Shown: positions 1-11,620, counted from the first letter of the stretch. The stretch is 64,000 bases of DNA from Sambucus nigra (GCA_949130495.1 OX422216.1:360926605-360990604), one strand, 5' to 3'. Numbers and translations are program-made. Notes: a model not told the origin generated them from the sequence alone.

Positions 1-580
1 ACTTGGACAAACCCTCGGCTATCTTCATTAGCTCAGTACCGGTTGGAAGTTTAAAAAAAGACTCAGTGCCGGGTATAAATTAGCACCACTTGAAAAATAA
101 GATGTAATTTGTGTTTCAATACCAACTATCAGAGGAAGCGTAAGCACCATCAGTGTATGTGTCTCTCTCTATGTGTGTGTTTGTGTGTGTATGAGAGAGA
201 GAGGGAGATAGAGAGAGAGAAAGCACATGTAAAATGATAGAGGGATCGGGAGCAGTGATGGTGAACCACACCGGAATAAGAGAGGACAGAGAGAGGGAGA
301 GATAGAGAGAGTCGACTGTGTATAGAGAGAGGGAGAGAGAACCCATTGTGAGAGAGTGGCTTGTGACAGGGTAGCTATCGCCTGTGGTATGTTTGGGTAG
401 AATTTAGGCATTTACTCTTTTATCCCTCATTTTGAATTTTGATTTAGACAGCAAGAATAATTGAGTGTTGGTTTTGGGGAGAACCTTAATTTTGGAGGGG
501 TGAATTAGGTAATCCAAGAAAATTATATTGGATGACATCATCAAGCAAACTTATTACATACATAAGTTTGCTACTTTATT
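1..580. other. left flank, no gene; purine-rich low complexity
   Basis: No coding region was recognised. Positions about 156-357 are a degenerate GA/GT-rich tract (repeated GAGAGAG blocks), which produces spurious Ser/Leu-rich reading frames on the minus strand. The stretch has no similarity by eye to the corresponding LTR end near 16,905-17,275, so it lies outside the preserved part of TE-A. Confidence 0.6.
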
Positions 581-604
581 TTATATATATATATATATAT
601 ATAA
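581..604. repeat. (TA)n microsatellite at the LTR truncation point
   Basis: A run of about 12 TA units. The same tract, longer, sits inside the other TE-A LTR at 17,279-17,312. Here it marks where LTR homology ends, so the deletion or rearrangement that truncated the element probably broke in this tract. Confidence 0.85.
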
Positions 605-1240
605 TCTAAGAGAATTGAATTTAGTGAAAATAGAAAATGGGAAAAATAGAAAAAAATAGGACTCGAGGCATCAAAGTCCACGTAGTTCGTATGAAAAACG
701 AGGGGTGGGGTTTATCCCATAAATCCAATCGGGGAATTCTATTATTTGTTTGTGTGTGTGGGGGGGGGGGGGGTGTTTTAGTTATGAGGGGGAGTGTAAG
801 CAAAATATGAGAATTCCCGTTTAGAATTTATGATCAGACCCTCTTTTCTTATTTTTTTGGGTTTTTTATTTATATGAAAATAAGAGATGTGAAATAATAT
901 TAAATGAAAAGTATATTAGGATATGTGAAATGGGAGAATAAAAGTGATAAGTAATAAAACAAGTTAATATGGATTTATGGGAATTTAAGGAGAGAATTGA
1001 GAAAATTGGACCTTCTTGTGGATCTTGAGCTTGATCTTGAATGTTGGAGAGCAGCCCTTGCACTTGGATGATGATGGAGGGTAGTGGATTCACCCAGTTT
1101 GATTAAATGGATGATGAGAATTGAAAGTTGGAAAGGGTTTTGGATGTGGAAATCACGCTGACTTGGAGAGAGGTTTTTTGGATTTGCTGAGAGTGATATA
1201 TTTCAGATTTGGGTCCCTTTTGCAATGAGGACATGGTCTC

Positions 1241-1250
1241 CTTTTTATAG
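1241..1250 (-). promoter_or_regulatory. LTR TATA box (TE-A 3' LTR)
   Basis: Minus-strand CTATAAAAAG, about 885 bp from the LTR start. The same position in the 5' LTR is 17,996-18,005 (CTATAAAAAT). In TE-B it reads TTACAAAAGG (46,911-46,920). It is the likely TATA box of the LTR promoter at the U3/R boundary. Confidence 0.65.
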
Positions 1251-1394
1251 GCCCAGGGCATTACCGATCATCATAGCCCTGGTCCTGCCAATCAGTAGGT
1301 GTGTTTAGGCACATTGCCGATAGGCAGGGTCTGAGATCTGTCGCTTGGCAGTGTCTTTCTGGCCTTTTCGAAAAATTAGCCGCAAAGTACAAAC

Positions 1395-1965
1395 TGTTGA
1401 TCAGAATCATACACGGGGTGGACCGTTGGAAAGGTAATTCAGAGACCTTCGAAAGTCCTTTGAATTGCTCCTGGGTTTGGGAGTTGACTTTGGGTCAAAT
1501 GTGACTCGAAAACGCTCGTCGATCCCTTAGACAAGGAATCTTCGGACGCAAACGGATCATTCTTTCTCATGGTAAGTCCGAATCATGCATGGGGTGAACC
1601 GTTGGAAAGGTTAGGAGGTGTATTTCTACATTAAAAAGAGTTTGACCCAGTTCGATGAGTTGACTTTGGTCAACCTGGTCCTAGAAGCATTTGGTGACCT
1701 CTCAGAGTAAAACGGATCATTCGTTCGTACCGTAAGTCAGACTCGTGCACGGGACGTACCATTATAAAGGGTATTTAGTTCCCTTTGAAGATGAATTTAG
1801 TCTCGATCAAGATGAAGATTTTGACTCTAGTCAAACAGAGCCCGAGAGCGCTCGGTAGCCTCTAGATCAGGTTTCAGGGAAAATGGGTCGTTCGTTCGCA
1901 TGGTAAGTCAGAATCGCGCACGGGATGGACCATTGGAAAGGGGATTTAATGCCCTTTAAAGATTA
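1395..1965 (-). repeat. four about 165-bp direct repeats in U3
   Basis: Four imperfect units spaced 155-180 bp apart (cores near 1,422, 1,599, 1,752 and 1,932). Each holds a plus-strand core close to GGACCGTTGGAAAGG after a GTAAGTC-GAATC-GCACGGG lead-in. The same four units occur in the U3 of the TE-A 5' LTR and of TE-B, so they predate these copies. They may be U3 enhancer units; that role is inferred. Confidence 0.75.
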
Positions 1966-2133
1966 ATTCACTCTTGGTCAAGCTGAAGAGTTTGACTTTT
2001 TGGCCAAATGAAGCCTGGGAGCGCCCGATGGATTCTAGGTCAGTACTCGGGGTATGACCTGGGTTTGTAGTGATGAAGGGAGGTGCTAGGGACCTAAGGA
2101 GAGTTTAAGGGGTGATAGAATGGGGTGTATGTA

Positions 2134-2145
2134 GATCCCCTCAAC
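2134..2145 (-). other. polypurine tract of TE-A
   Basis: Minus-strand TTGAGGGGATC directly precedes the LTR start at 2,133. TE-B has the homologous GTCGAGGGGCTC just before its LTR at 46,043. This fixes the LTR boundary and the minus orientation of TE-A. Confidence 0.7.
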
Positions 2146-2209
2146 GGGTGAGTTTGGAATAAATGATAGCCATCGAATAGACACCGCATGATGCTTTGAA
2201 AATCAGATG

Positions 2210-3362
2210 ACCAATTCAGGGGGTCGAGACCAATTTTGAGGACCTGGGGGGGTAAGGATAACCAATTCAGAGGGTTAAGGCCGATTCTAAGGACCTAATG
2301 GGGGAATACTGGGGATGTTTTGGAGGAAAGGTTTAGGTCAATTCCTAAGGAGGTGTTGGGGATGGACGATTATGCAGGTCAAAGCCAATTCTGACGGCTT
2401 GAAGATGAGGGTGACCGATTCTGCCGGTCGAAGCCAATTCTAAGGGCTTGAAGATGAGGGTGACCAATTTTGCAGGTTGAAGCCAATTCTTAGGGCTTAA
2501 AGATGAGGTAACCGATTCTGCGGGTTGAAGCCAATTCTGCGGGATTAAGTTGATATGACTGATTATACGGGTCGAAGCCAATTCTGTGGGATTAAAGATG
2601 AGGTGACCAATTCTGCGTGTGAAGCCAATTCTATGGTCTTAAGAAACCAGGATGACCAATTCTGCGGGTTTAAGTTGAGATGACCAATTCTGTAAGACGA
2701 AGCCAATTCTGTGGGCTTAAGTTGTGATAACTAATTCTGCGGGCTTAGGTTGCGATGACCAATTCCGCGGGCTTAAGTTGAGATGACCGATTTTATGGGT
2801 CGAAGCCAATTCTGCGGGCTTAAAGATGAGATGACTAATTATGCGGGTCGAAGCCAATTCTGTGGGCTTAGGTTAAGATGACCATTTCTGCGGGTCAAAG
2901 CTAATTCTGCGGGCTTAAGTTGAGATGACCAATTTTGCGGGTCGAAGCCAATTCTGCGAGCTTAAAGATGAGGTGACCAATTCTGCGGGCTTAAGGAAAC
3001 AAGGATTACTAATTCTGCGGGTTGAAGCTAATTATGCGGGCTTAAGTTGAGATGGCCAATTTTACGGGTCAAAAGTTATTCTACGAGCTTAAGTTGTGAC
3101 GACCAATTCTGCGAGTCAAATACAATTCTGCGGGCTTAGGTTGAGATGACCAATTCTGTGGGTGGAAGCCGATTATGTGGGCTTAAGTGGAGATGACCAA
3201 TTCTGCGGGCTTAAGTTATGATGACCAATTCTACGGGTCAAATCCAATTATGTGGTCTTAGGTTGAGATGACCAATTCTGCGGGTCGAAGATAATTTTGC
3301 GGTCTTAGGTTGAGATGACAAATTCTGCGGGTCGAAGCCAATTCTGCGGGCTTAAGTTGAGA
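2210..3362. repeat. tandem array in TE-A 3' untranslated region (47-48 bp unit)
   Basis: About 20 degenerate units, regular from 2,370 to 3,362. Each unit holds two half-repeats, CCAATTCTGCGGGTCGAAG followed by CCAATTCTGCGGGCTTAAG plus GTTGAGATGA. The array lies between the aORF1 promoter and the polypurine tract. Tat-lineage elements are known to carry hypervariable 3' untranslated regions that can seed satellites. TE-B has a different array (80-bp unit) at the same place. Confidence 0.9.
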
Positions 3363-3889
3363 TGTTCTCGAGGAACTCTGACGAGGAAGTTACCTTATGA
3401 ATTTGATTTGAGCTAGGGAGCTGATGGTTGGGGAAATCCTTGTGATTTTGGAGATTTTGTGGAGGGATAGACAAAATTCCACTAGGGTAATGATTAAGTG
3501 GTCTAGGTTTTGGATGTATTGCTCGAGGATGTCTGAGACCTTTGGGGCATAGGAGGTGATCATTAGAGATCCTCCAGGGGTTCTGTCGGGAGGAGATTCA
3601 CTTGGGTTTTGAGAGTTTTGCTGGGTAACTAGGGGTTTTGCTTGAGGGAATGCGAAATTTTATTGGAGAAAATGTTTTAAATCTTTTGAGGGATTTTTAG
3701 GAATTTTATGTTATTTTTAGGAATTTTTGTACAAAATTTAATGGGGGTACGGGTCAGCATGGTGCAGAGGGTGAAATTCGATAGTGGCACAGACTTTTGG
3801 ACTGCCTCAAGAAGGTAAAGGGGTAGTGTCGATCAGTGGTTGGGGGGTTCAATGGCGACCAACATGACCCTTGGCATCCTATATAAAAG
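3363..3889. other. upstream region of aORF1, no gene
   Basis: Non-coding stretch between the array and the aORF1 TATA box. It is the counterpart of 44,071-44,837 in TE-B but more degraded; the palindromic GCC-N4-GGC motifs clear in TE-B are only partly visible here (for example GTCGATCAGTGG near 3,828). Confidence 0.5.
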
Positions 3890-3900
3890 GGGCGAATTAT
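3890..3900 (+). promoter_or_regulatory. TATA box of antisense gene aORF1 (TE-A)
   Basis: TATATAAAAGG lies about 90 bp upstream of the aORF1 ATG at 3,982. The homologous copy in TE-B (44,060-44,070, minus strand) has the same box and spacing, with a CT-rich leader between. This supports an own Pol II promoter for the antisense gene. Confidence 0.7.
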
Positions 3901-3981
3901 TTTCATTTTTCGCACCTTCTTGCTTTCTCTCTTTCTGCAATTTTCCTTTGCAAATCGTTGTAGCATTCCGATCTCTAAGAA

Positions 3982-6072
3982 ATGGCTGCCTTTGTGAGCA
4001 CTACAACACATAGGGAATTGTTGACTGTTGATGACTGGGCGAACGTGGAGTGGGGGGCTAGGATGCCTCTTGCTTTGGGGAGTGAGCATTCCATTGACGC
4101 ATTTGAGCCGATTGTAGATGAGAGGACCTTGCTAGGGGAGCCATCGCGTCATCGCTCTTCGAGGATGGTGAGCCCCGACAGTTATGTTAGTAACCTAACT
4201 TTTTCCATTCTTCTCTTTTTTCTTAGTGATTTTTCCTTTTTTCTTAAATTTTTGACAAGGTTTTTTCTTTTGACAGTCTGATATCTCTTTGAAGAACATT
4301 CGTGCCCATGGGTCGACGGGACTTAAGGATGTCTGGGAGCATCTTCCACCTGTGGTGTGTTGGGTGGTATCATGAGCGGGTGTTGGGAGGTTGGCGTATG
4401 CACTGGATGAGACGCCTCATTCGACAGCGGTCTTATGTTCTCTAGGGGAGAGATGGTGGGATACTACCCATACTTCCCATTTTAGCTTTGGGGAGATGAT
4501 CGTAACTCCCATAGACGTGCAACAACTGATGGGGATGGATTGTGACGGAGAGCAGATAGAGGTGGATCGTTCCCTGCGGGTCAGACCAGAGGCAGTGCGG
4601 GCGACGCTCGGTGATGTAGGGAGGATAGTTTTTGGGGATTCTTTCCGATTGTCCTTGCTGAAGGATGTTTTGCTTAGTAGGGTGGTTGATGGGGAGGATG
4701 GGATGCAGGTGAGGTAGATGGCCCGATTGTTCATATTATTGGTGCTGGGAGGTTTCATGGTGGCGTCGAGCGGCGACGTCGTCCATTTGTGGTTCTTGCC
4801 GTACTTGAGGATGTTTTCTAACATCCTTCTCTTTGATTGGGGGAGCCTGACTTTGGCAACCCTCTATTTTTCTTTGGATTCATTCAACCGGTGCTGCCGA
4901 TAAACTTTTACTGGAGCCACGTATCTTCTTGAGGTATTCTTTAGTTTACGCATTCTCCTTTCATGCTTTTGCATTTTCCGTATGCGTCTCCTTTTTATTG
5001 TGAATTCTTTTCTTTGGCAGACGTGGTTCTATGAGGTGATTGCGTGCAATACCCAGCTGATTACCCTAAAGGACGAGACTGTTAGGGACTTCTGCCGATT
5101 GTATCGATGGCGGAAGGCCAATCGACAGTCGAAGGGATATCTTTCTCTGGAGGCGGTGTGTCAGGTCTTGAATGGCATGACCAGTGGTAGGGTCAGACTC
5201 TTTCCTCTTGAGTCTTTTTTTTGCATGTTCTGATTCTGTATTGACTTATGCCTGCTGAGGATTTTCAGGTGACTTTTTATCCTTGGGGGATAGCCATTCA
5301 GGATACGGGGGCGCTTGGGGTAAACGTGCAGATGAGGAATTTGCTGGCGCATGAGTTTGTCCATTCTTGGTATCTTGGGGAGAGGGTGGTTCAGTAGATT
5401 TCCGAGGAGGAGGTGAAGCTGCAACCTGTGTAGCCTCCTACGTCCATGAGGAGGGAGCGACTGTTGCCGGAGGATGCGAGGATCGCGGCGATGATCGGCG
5501 AGTCCTACCTATTATACACTGATACGGATGTGCCATATGACTATATGGACTTTGTGATGAGCTAGTTGACGGTGCCCAGCGTATATGATACCTTACCTTT
5601 CCCTCCTACGTGTTCGAGTTAGGCGGTGGGGTCTTCCCATAACAGAAGTGGTCCGTCGCATCTGCGACGGCGGTGACTACAGAGGTTACCTTCATTCGAT
5701 TGCATACTCCTTCATACAACATTTGGCAGGCTGATGGAGGGTTGATCCCTGTGTTGCACCATCCTCATGCGATGGATCCAGAGGAGTTGGGTTTGACATA
5801 GGAGGCCCTAAATCATGCGGTATACCTTTCTGTTCTTTTTCTCTTTTTTGTTTCTTTTTTGTTTTGATCCTTTTTGGGTTGATACTGATTTTGCCTTTTC
5901 CTCGCAGCATGTCCGGGTGTCGACCACTTGGATGAGGGACATCAGAGACTGGACATCTTCAGTGAATACCCATATTCGGGCTTCGGTTCCGGTTCCTTCT
6001 TGCTTGGTGACGTGTGCTTCGTCCGGGGAGGACTGTGGCTCGAGTAGCGGTGGTGCATCATCTCACCGTTAG
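3982..6072 (+). pseudogene. aORF1 of TE-A: five-exon plant mobile domain gene, broken
   Basis: Opposite-strand passenger gene between pol and the 3' LTR. Exons inferred by aligning to TE-B: 3,982-4,185; 4,277-4,933; 5,021-5,191; 5,269-5,819; 5,908-6,072. Exons 2 and 3 have the same length as in TE-B (657 and 171 bp), with AG acceptors at each 3' junction. Exon 2 holds the PMD signature: ERWWDTTHTSHFSFGEM, then VQQLMG and DGEQIEVDRSLRVRP. PMD proteins include the Arabidopsis MAIN/MAIL nuclear silencing factors and many element-borne relatives. Breaks: TGA in exon 2 near 4,374, TAA near 4,902, a TAG near 5,395, a 1-base deletion near 5,657, and donor 1 changed to GTTAGT. The intact ancestor would be about 580 residues. 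PMD family is confident; the exon map is inferred; function in the element is unknown. Confidence 0.75.
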
Positions 6073-6612
6073 GGAAAGAGAGAGCGTCACGCAGGTGGAA
6101 GCTCTGAGAGAGAGGGAGGGAGAGAGAATGTGGGTTCGAGATGAGTCCCATTGTTTTTGCTTTTCTTTTACTTCCTACAAAATTGGAGGTAACACAGAAG
6201 AATATATATATGCAATGCAATGGAGTTTTTTATTATCTTTTGTTGATGGTGAATGCATGCACATGCGCTTTTACTTTGCTGCTCAAACCGTAACAAGAGA
6301 TATTTTTGGGATTTGGAGGAAAGTTTTAAAAATGAGAAATTATATAGGGGTGGAAGAGGATTTTTGAAATTCTATTAGAGAATATCAATTTATTTTTTAT
6401 TGAGCTTTTGATTTTGACAAAAGAGGAAAAAGGAAAATTTCCAAAAATAGGGGGATGTCGATCGAAAAGACCCTTGTCGTGCCTATCGACAGTCAAGTCC
6501 AGTGCCATCAATTCAAAGCTTTGATTAGTTCCCTCTTCAGCCTCTTGTACTTTATGGGGTAGGATTTCCTCTGATTTCTACATGGGTCATGTTTTTTGTG
6601 AGGGTTTTCAAG
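6073..6612. other. spacer between aORF1 and aORF2, no gene
   Basis: No coding capacity recognised. It holds a GAGAGAG-rich stretch just after the aORF1 stop and a GTCGATCGA element near 6,457 that is a full palindrome in TE-B (41,402-41,415). The second half serves as aORF2 upstream region. Confidence 0.5.
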
Positions 6613-6620
6613 TATAAAAA
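6613..6620 (+). promoter_or_regulatory. TATA box of antisense gene aORF2 (TE-A)
   Basis: TATAAAAA followed by GGGG, about 75 bp before the aORF2 ATG at 6,695. The TE-B copy has TATAAAAGGG at the same distance (41,248-41,257, minus strand). Confidence 0.7.
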
Positions 6621-6694
6621 GGGGTAAGGGTGGAGTGTTTTCATCACACCTTCACAGTCTCACTTACTTGCCTACTATTTATTAGTCTTTCAAG

Positions 6695-7987
6695 ATGGCT
6701 CTCCCTGGTACCATTGAGTTTCCTAACTACCTCGAAGCCTTGGAAGTAATGTGCTCTTATAATGTCGACTATGATGCTTTCAGTATGCATCGAGTTTCTT
6801 TGTGGTGCAACTGGCCCATTGAGTGGAACATGTTGATGGCAGCGGTACAATTTTGGTACCTCGAAGACCATGTATTCCACTTTGGGTTGGATGAAGTTTG
6901 TCCTACCTATGAGGAATTTTTTTCCATGCTGAGGATAAATCCCAGTGTTGCTCCAGCTCTTCCTGAGTTTTCCCGTTCTCCCAGGGATTTGTTGGCCGAG
7001 TTTCTTCGTATTTCGCCTTCGGTGTCTAGAACACTAGTTGCTGGGGGAATGATCTCCCTTTGAGCAGTGTTATAGTCCATGTATTTGTGGGAGGCTGGCG
7101 ATGTTGGATACGTCGGAGCCGTTGTTCTGGGCTAGGTATCAAAATTACTGCTGGTGACTGGGGAACTGATGGTGTACCCACAACTTGCATCCATTACTTC
7201 ATGTATGTCATACCCTCGTAATCCTACGGCAGTGATACTGGTGGAAACTTTGAATGGTCTAGATTCCTGGCGAGAAGATCATTCTTACTTTCTAAGGGGT
7301 AGTCCCATAATGCTGTTCATGTGGTTGTCTGAGAGACTCCGCCTGGTAACTCCTCCGGAATACCCTTTATCAATTGTACCCAACTTCTTTTTGTGTTATT
7401 TCATCAGCATTGGCTTGTACATCAAGAACTGGGAGAACTGGATTGTGGAGAACGAGACTCTAAATCTGTGCTAGTCAGTACCTTGGTGGGGACAGTTGCT
7501 GCCTATTATGGAGCTAGGAAAATACCCGTATGTCCCGCTGGTTGGTCTCAGACGGACCTCTTTCTATTTCCCTTGGCAACTTCTGCATCAATTTTGTTAG
7601 GAACAGGTCGTGCCACCTCAGACACTATACTTCTTTCTGGAAGAATATTTGACTGAGCGTCTGCGCATGCGGCTTGGCTCTATATGGGAGAATCAGTGTC
7701 CATCGACCCATCCTTCTCAGTCTGTTGGGAGAGTTTGGCATATCCCTGGGGATTATATGAAGTGGTTATGGAGGAGAGTGGTCAGCAAGATGTTGGCAGT
7801 GGAGACTAGACAAAGGTGGCTCGTCTTCTTTAATACCATGTAGGGAGGTGTTGTGGTTTTTCCGAAGCTGGTTCAGGCTTATCGGTCCATGGAGCGTCTG
7901 TGGCACTCTATTCAGGTAGGGGAATCTTGGGGACCCTAGGATGTAGATGAAGATGACGGAGCGGGCTCCTCTGGTAGCTATGGATAG
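6695..7987 (+). pseudogene. aORF2 of TE-A: DUF7745-like protein, broken
   Basis: Single-exon passenger gene in the same orientation as aORF1 and convergent with pol. The N-terminal part (residues 1-120) is readable, starting MALPGTIEFPNYLEALE. A core of the type LMAAVQFW-(8)-FHFGLDEVCPTYEEF resembles the W-x-P-x-x-x-F-x-FG...PTLEEY pattern of the plant DUF7745 family, which is related in layout to PMD. The TE-B copy is about 429 codons with one stop. Here stops and frameshifts follow: TGA near 7,061, then readable pieces at 7,154-7,474 and 7,610-7,843. The family's function is not known to me. The assignment rests on pattern recognition only. Confidence 0.65.
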
Positions 7988-8420
7988 GACTCTTGGAGAG
8001 TATATTTTGTAATGGGAAATAAATGTGGGGATTTTATTTTGGCTTTTTTAGGAAGGTAGGGGTAAGGGAGTTATCCATTCCTTTTCTCATGTAATTTGTA
8101 CTTTAATTTCTTATTAGTGAAATAAATAAGTTTTTGATCATCCAGCGGTGCCTTATGATGAGTTTTGTGTTTTTGAATTATCTATACTGATCGCTAAGGC
8201 ATACATAATCCTTTTGTTCAAGTATATGTTAGAATGGACTGTTGTTCTAGGAGATTAGAAAAGAATAATATTCTGTGAAAAATAAAGGGACGTGCTCATG
8301 TAAGGTGAATGATCTGCCTACGTACCTCAGGTATTTTAAAGATTTTTGAACTATTTGAAAATGGTTTTGAAGAGGATCAGGCCCATGTAGTTCTGGGTAG
8401 AGGAAAATGGAGATTTTTTT
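7988..8420. other. convergent 3' ends of aORF2 and pol, no gene
   Basis: AT-rich stretch between the aORF2 stop and the integrase end. It must hold the polyadenylation region of aORF2 on the plus strand. The homologous TE-B stretch (39,408-39,886) is well conserved, including the run near GTAATTTGTACTTTAAT (about 8,090-8,106). Confidence 0.5.
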
Positions 8421-9790
8421 TAGAATAGAAGGGAGATGAGAAAAATCACAGCGCGCCGAGATTTCGGACTAGGGGTAAAATTTCTTGAGACTATCCAGGT
8501 TAACTGGGTAAGCCATCTCCTCCCCGTCTAAATCGGTGAGCATGGCAGAACCGCCGGACAAGATCTTCTTCACAATGTAAGGGCCACACCAATTGGGCTA
8601 GAATTTCCCTCTGGGGTCCCATATGGGCTCTACTATTTCTTTGAGGGGTAAATCCCGCTTTTGGACATCGCGATCCTTGACTCTCTTATTGAATGAACAT
8701 GCTATTCAGCGATGGTACCCTTTTATGTGGTATATAGCTTTCAATCTCTTTTCATCTAGGAGGGTCAGCTCGTCAAGACGGCTTTGGCACCAGTCTTCTT
8801 CACTGATTTTGCTTTCAAGCATGACGTGCAGCGAGGGTATTTCTAGGTCCATGAGTAGGACTGCTTCCATGCCGTAAACTAGAGATTAAGGGGTAGCCAT
8901 AATAGAGGTTCAAATTGAGGTTTGGTATCCCCAAAGGGCGTACGGTATCCGATCGGCCCAATCTCAATAGCTTTTGGTCATCTTACTGATAATGGCCTTG
9001 ATGTTCTAGTTGGCGGCTTCAACTACACCGTTGGTTTGAGGTCGGTAGGGAGAAAATTTTTATCTCTGAATCCCATACTCGTTGGACACCTCTATAACTT
9101 CTGCCTCGAAATGCAAGTTTTCATCTGATACTAGCTCGTGCGGGACCTTATATCGACAGATGATGTTTTTATTGATGAATTTGGCCACATTCTTAGTGTT
9201 CAGCACTGCGTATGACTCATCTTCGACCCATTTGGTGAAGTAATCAATGGAAGCTAGGATGAACTCATGCCCCTTGGAAACCTTTTGTGTAACTTTCCCT
9301 ATGATGTCGATACCCCAGGTGGAGAACGACTAGGTATAAGTCATATTGTATAATTCACGCGGAGGTAGATGCTGAAGGTTGGAGAATTATTGGCATTTGA
9401 GGCATCTCCGAACATAGGCAGTGCAATCCTGGGTCATGGTGGTCTAGTAGTAGCCTTATCGGATGATCTTATTGGAAATCATGTCACCTTTTATGTGGGG
9501 TTCGCATTCCCCACAGTGGATCTTCTGCATTATCTTTTCAATGTCAGCCCCTGCGATACAGTGCAGGTGAGTTCCATCGAAGTTCCTTTTGAGCAGTGCT
9601 TTGTGATAACTGATGTATTAGGCAGCCAGTCTTCAAAGGGTTACTCGATCTTTTTCATTAGAACCCCCGAGATACCTACCATGCTTGAAGAGGTTCCATA
9701 TATCATAGTACCAACAATTGTCTAGCTCGGGATCTTTTGTGGCGACGAGCTCAATGTGGTAGCAGTGGGTTGGTTTGTCTTGCTTTTGAA
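8421..9790 (-). pseudogene. TE-A integrase, degraded
   Basis: Minus-strand counterpart of the TE-B integrase at 38,100-39,407. It would join element cDNA to host DNA. The order on the minus strand is a zinc-binding H-H-C-C region (about 9,540-9,390), the catalytic core (about 9,330-8,800) and the C-terminal domain. Numerous stops and frameshifts leave only short open pieces. A reader meets it as plus-strand shadow frames because the true frame is broken. The assignment is firm from alignment to TE-B. Confidence 0.75.
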
Positions 9791-10330
9791 TAAGGAAGGG
9801 GGTCATTGTGATTCCTTTGGGCATGTCGACCATCAAGGATTACGTAGCAAGGGAATTGGATAGGTTATTATTTACTGGAGGTAGGTAATAAAAGGTAATG
9901 TCTTGGAATTGGGAGGCTAGTTCTTCTAAGTGGGCATGGAAGGGTTGGAGCTTCTCGTCCTTAACTCTCCATTTTCTGAGCACTTGACTAATGATGAAAC
10001 GAAATACTCGTAAACGTCTAGGCATTGAATACCTTTATTGAGAGAAACTTTGAGGCCTACCATTCATGCCTTGTATTCAGTCATGTTGTTGGTGCAAGGG
10101 AAATAAACTTGATGGTGACGGGAGTGTGGGAGTCATCTAGGCAATCAGAAGTATCCCAATGCCATATCCCTTTTTGTTGGCAGTACCGTCAAAGAGAATT
10201 TTCCATCGGAGATCATCCTGGGCAGTGGAGAGGATGTTTTCATCTGGGAATTCGGAGATCCAGACATCGACTTCATTCATGGGGTAATCAACCGGGTAGT
10301 CAGAGATGGATCTTCCATTCATGGATTTTT
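9791..10330 (-). pseudogene. TE-A second RNase H (aRH), degraded
   Basis: Minus-strand pieces at 10,322-10,137 (ILFDGTANKKGYGIG, carrying the first catalytic Asp) and 10,025-9,840 (SQVLRKWRVKDEKLQPFHAHL). These match the intact TE-B domain at 37,600-38,091. A second, archaeal-type RNase H between the ordinary RNase H and integrase is a hallmark of Tat-lineage Ty3/gypsy elements. Stops separate the pieces. Confidence 0.75.
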
Positions 10331-11620
10331 ACGTGACGTACACGATATCAAACTCGGCTAGGAGAATCAACCATCGGGCCATTCAGCTGGACAAGGTGGG
10401 TCTATCAAGCAGGTATTTGATGGGTTCCACTCGTGATACAAGTTTGATGGGGAATGCGAGCATGTAGTACCGCAACTTTTGGTTGACCCATACAAGTGCG
10501 ACACATGCCTTTTCCAAAGCAGTGTAGTTGATCTCGTATCTGGAAATTTACGACTGGCATAATATATGGCTTTTTCTTTGTGGTAACCTTAAAGTTATTT
10601 GGATAGAAAACCCCCAGTTGTAGTATCGATTATGGTTAGGTATAGGAGCAAGGGGAGATCAGGTTGCAGTGACATGAGTACCAGAGGTTGGGTTAGATAT
10701 TGTTTGATTCGGTCAAAAGCTTATTGGCAGGCTTCATTAAAAACCTTAGTTGAATCCTTTCAGAGGAGTTTGAAGATAGGTTCGCAGATGGAGGTTAGCT
10801 GTCTGATGAACCAGCTAATGTATTGCAATTTCCCAAGCGAACATCAGACTTCTTTCTCTGTTCGGGGGGGGGGGGGGGGGAGGGAATCTCAAGTATGGAT
10901 TTCATCTTGGCAGGATATGCTTCTATCCCCTTCTCACTGACCATGAATCCCAAGAGTTTTCCCTTTGTAACGCCGAAGATTTATTTCTGCGGATTGAGTC
11001 TTATCTGATACTGTCGCAGTCATTCGAAGAATTTTTAGAGTGTGGGAACATGACCTTCTTTAGTATTGGATTTGATAATCATATCATCCATATAGACCTC
11101 AACTTCTTTTTGAATCAGATCATGTAGTATGGTTGTGGAAGCCCCATGGTAGGTAGCCCCAGTATTCTTGAGACCAGATGGAATAACAGTGTAACAAAAG
11201 GTTCCCCATAGGGTGATGAACGCGATCTTTTATTGGTGGTCCGGGTGTATTTTGATTTGGTTGTATCCGACAAACCCGTCAAAGAATAACTTAAGAGGAT
11301 GACTGGCTGTGTTGTCCACGATCATGTCGATATTGGGTGACGGATAATCATCCTTTGTAGAGGCTTTATTCAAGTCCCGGTAGTCTACACATTTCCAAAT
11401 ATTCCCTCGTGATTTTGGCACATGCACTATGTTGGCTAGCCACGTGGGATATTCGATCACACGAATGAAACCCACGTTCAACTCTTTGACCACCTCTTCT
11501 TTGACCTTGAGTGACCATTCGGTGCAGAGCTTTCTCAACCTTTATTTAACCATCTTGTAATCTGGGAGAGTGGTAATCTCATGCTGAGCTATTTTAGGAT
11601 CAATGCCTGGAATATCGTCA
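10331..11620 (-). pseudogene. TE-A reverse transcriptase and first RNase H, degraded
   Basis: RT motifs on the minus strand: EWSLKVKEEVVKELNVGFIR, CVDYRDLNKAS, FFDGFVGYNQIKIH (11,538-11,230) and the catalytic box as YMDD near 11,080. The TE-B copy reads YVDD. RNase H1 follows to about 10,331. The reading frame is interrupted at the end of the 11,230 segment, and a 17-base G run (10,864-10,880) has expanded inside the coding region where TE-B has a short CG-rich codon pair. Motif spacing and wording match Ogre-type Tat elements. Confidence 0.85.
10864..10880 (+). repeat. 17-base G homopolymer inside pol
   Basis: Unbroken run of 17 G on the plus strand (C on the coding strand). The TE-B counterpart near 37,005-37,015 has no run, so this is a private expansion that also disrupts the frame. 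Sequencing error in run length is possible. Confidence 0.7.

Larger units (their letters stand above)
581..2133 (-). mobile_element. TE-A 3' LTR, truncated at its 3' end
   Basis: This segment is a direct repeat of 17,280-18,886 and an inverted repeat of 46,043-47,600. Read on the minus strand it starts at 2,133 next to a purine tract (TTGAGGGGATC, the polypurine tract), so it is the 3' LTR of a minus-strand element. It holds a TATA box (1,241-1,250), a T-rich/TA tract and a (TG)n-G14 tract at about 750-773. Homology to the other LTR stops in the TA tract at 581-604, so about 370 bp of the LTR 3' end are missing. The usual TG start reads TA, which fits deamination. Confidence 0.85.

Noticed and set aside
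116..411. Overlapping minus-strand Ser/Leu/Thr-rich reading frames
   Set aside because: They are translations of a GA/CT microsatellite and have no other support.
2345..2581. Frame with repeated WLQPA segments
   Set aside because: Repetition reflects the 47-48 bp tandem array, which is non-coding in TE-B and of other period there.
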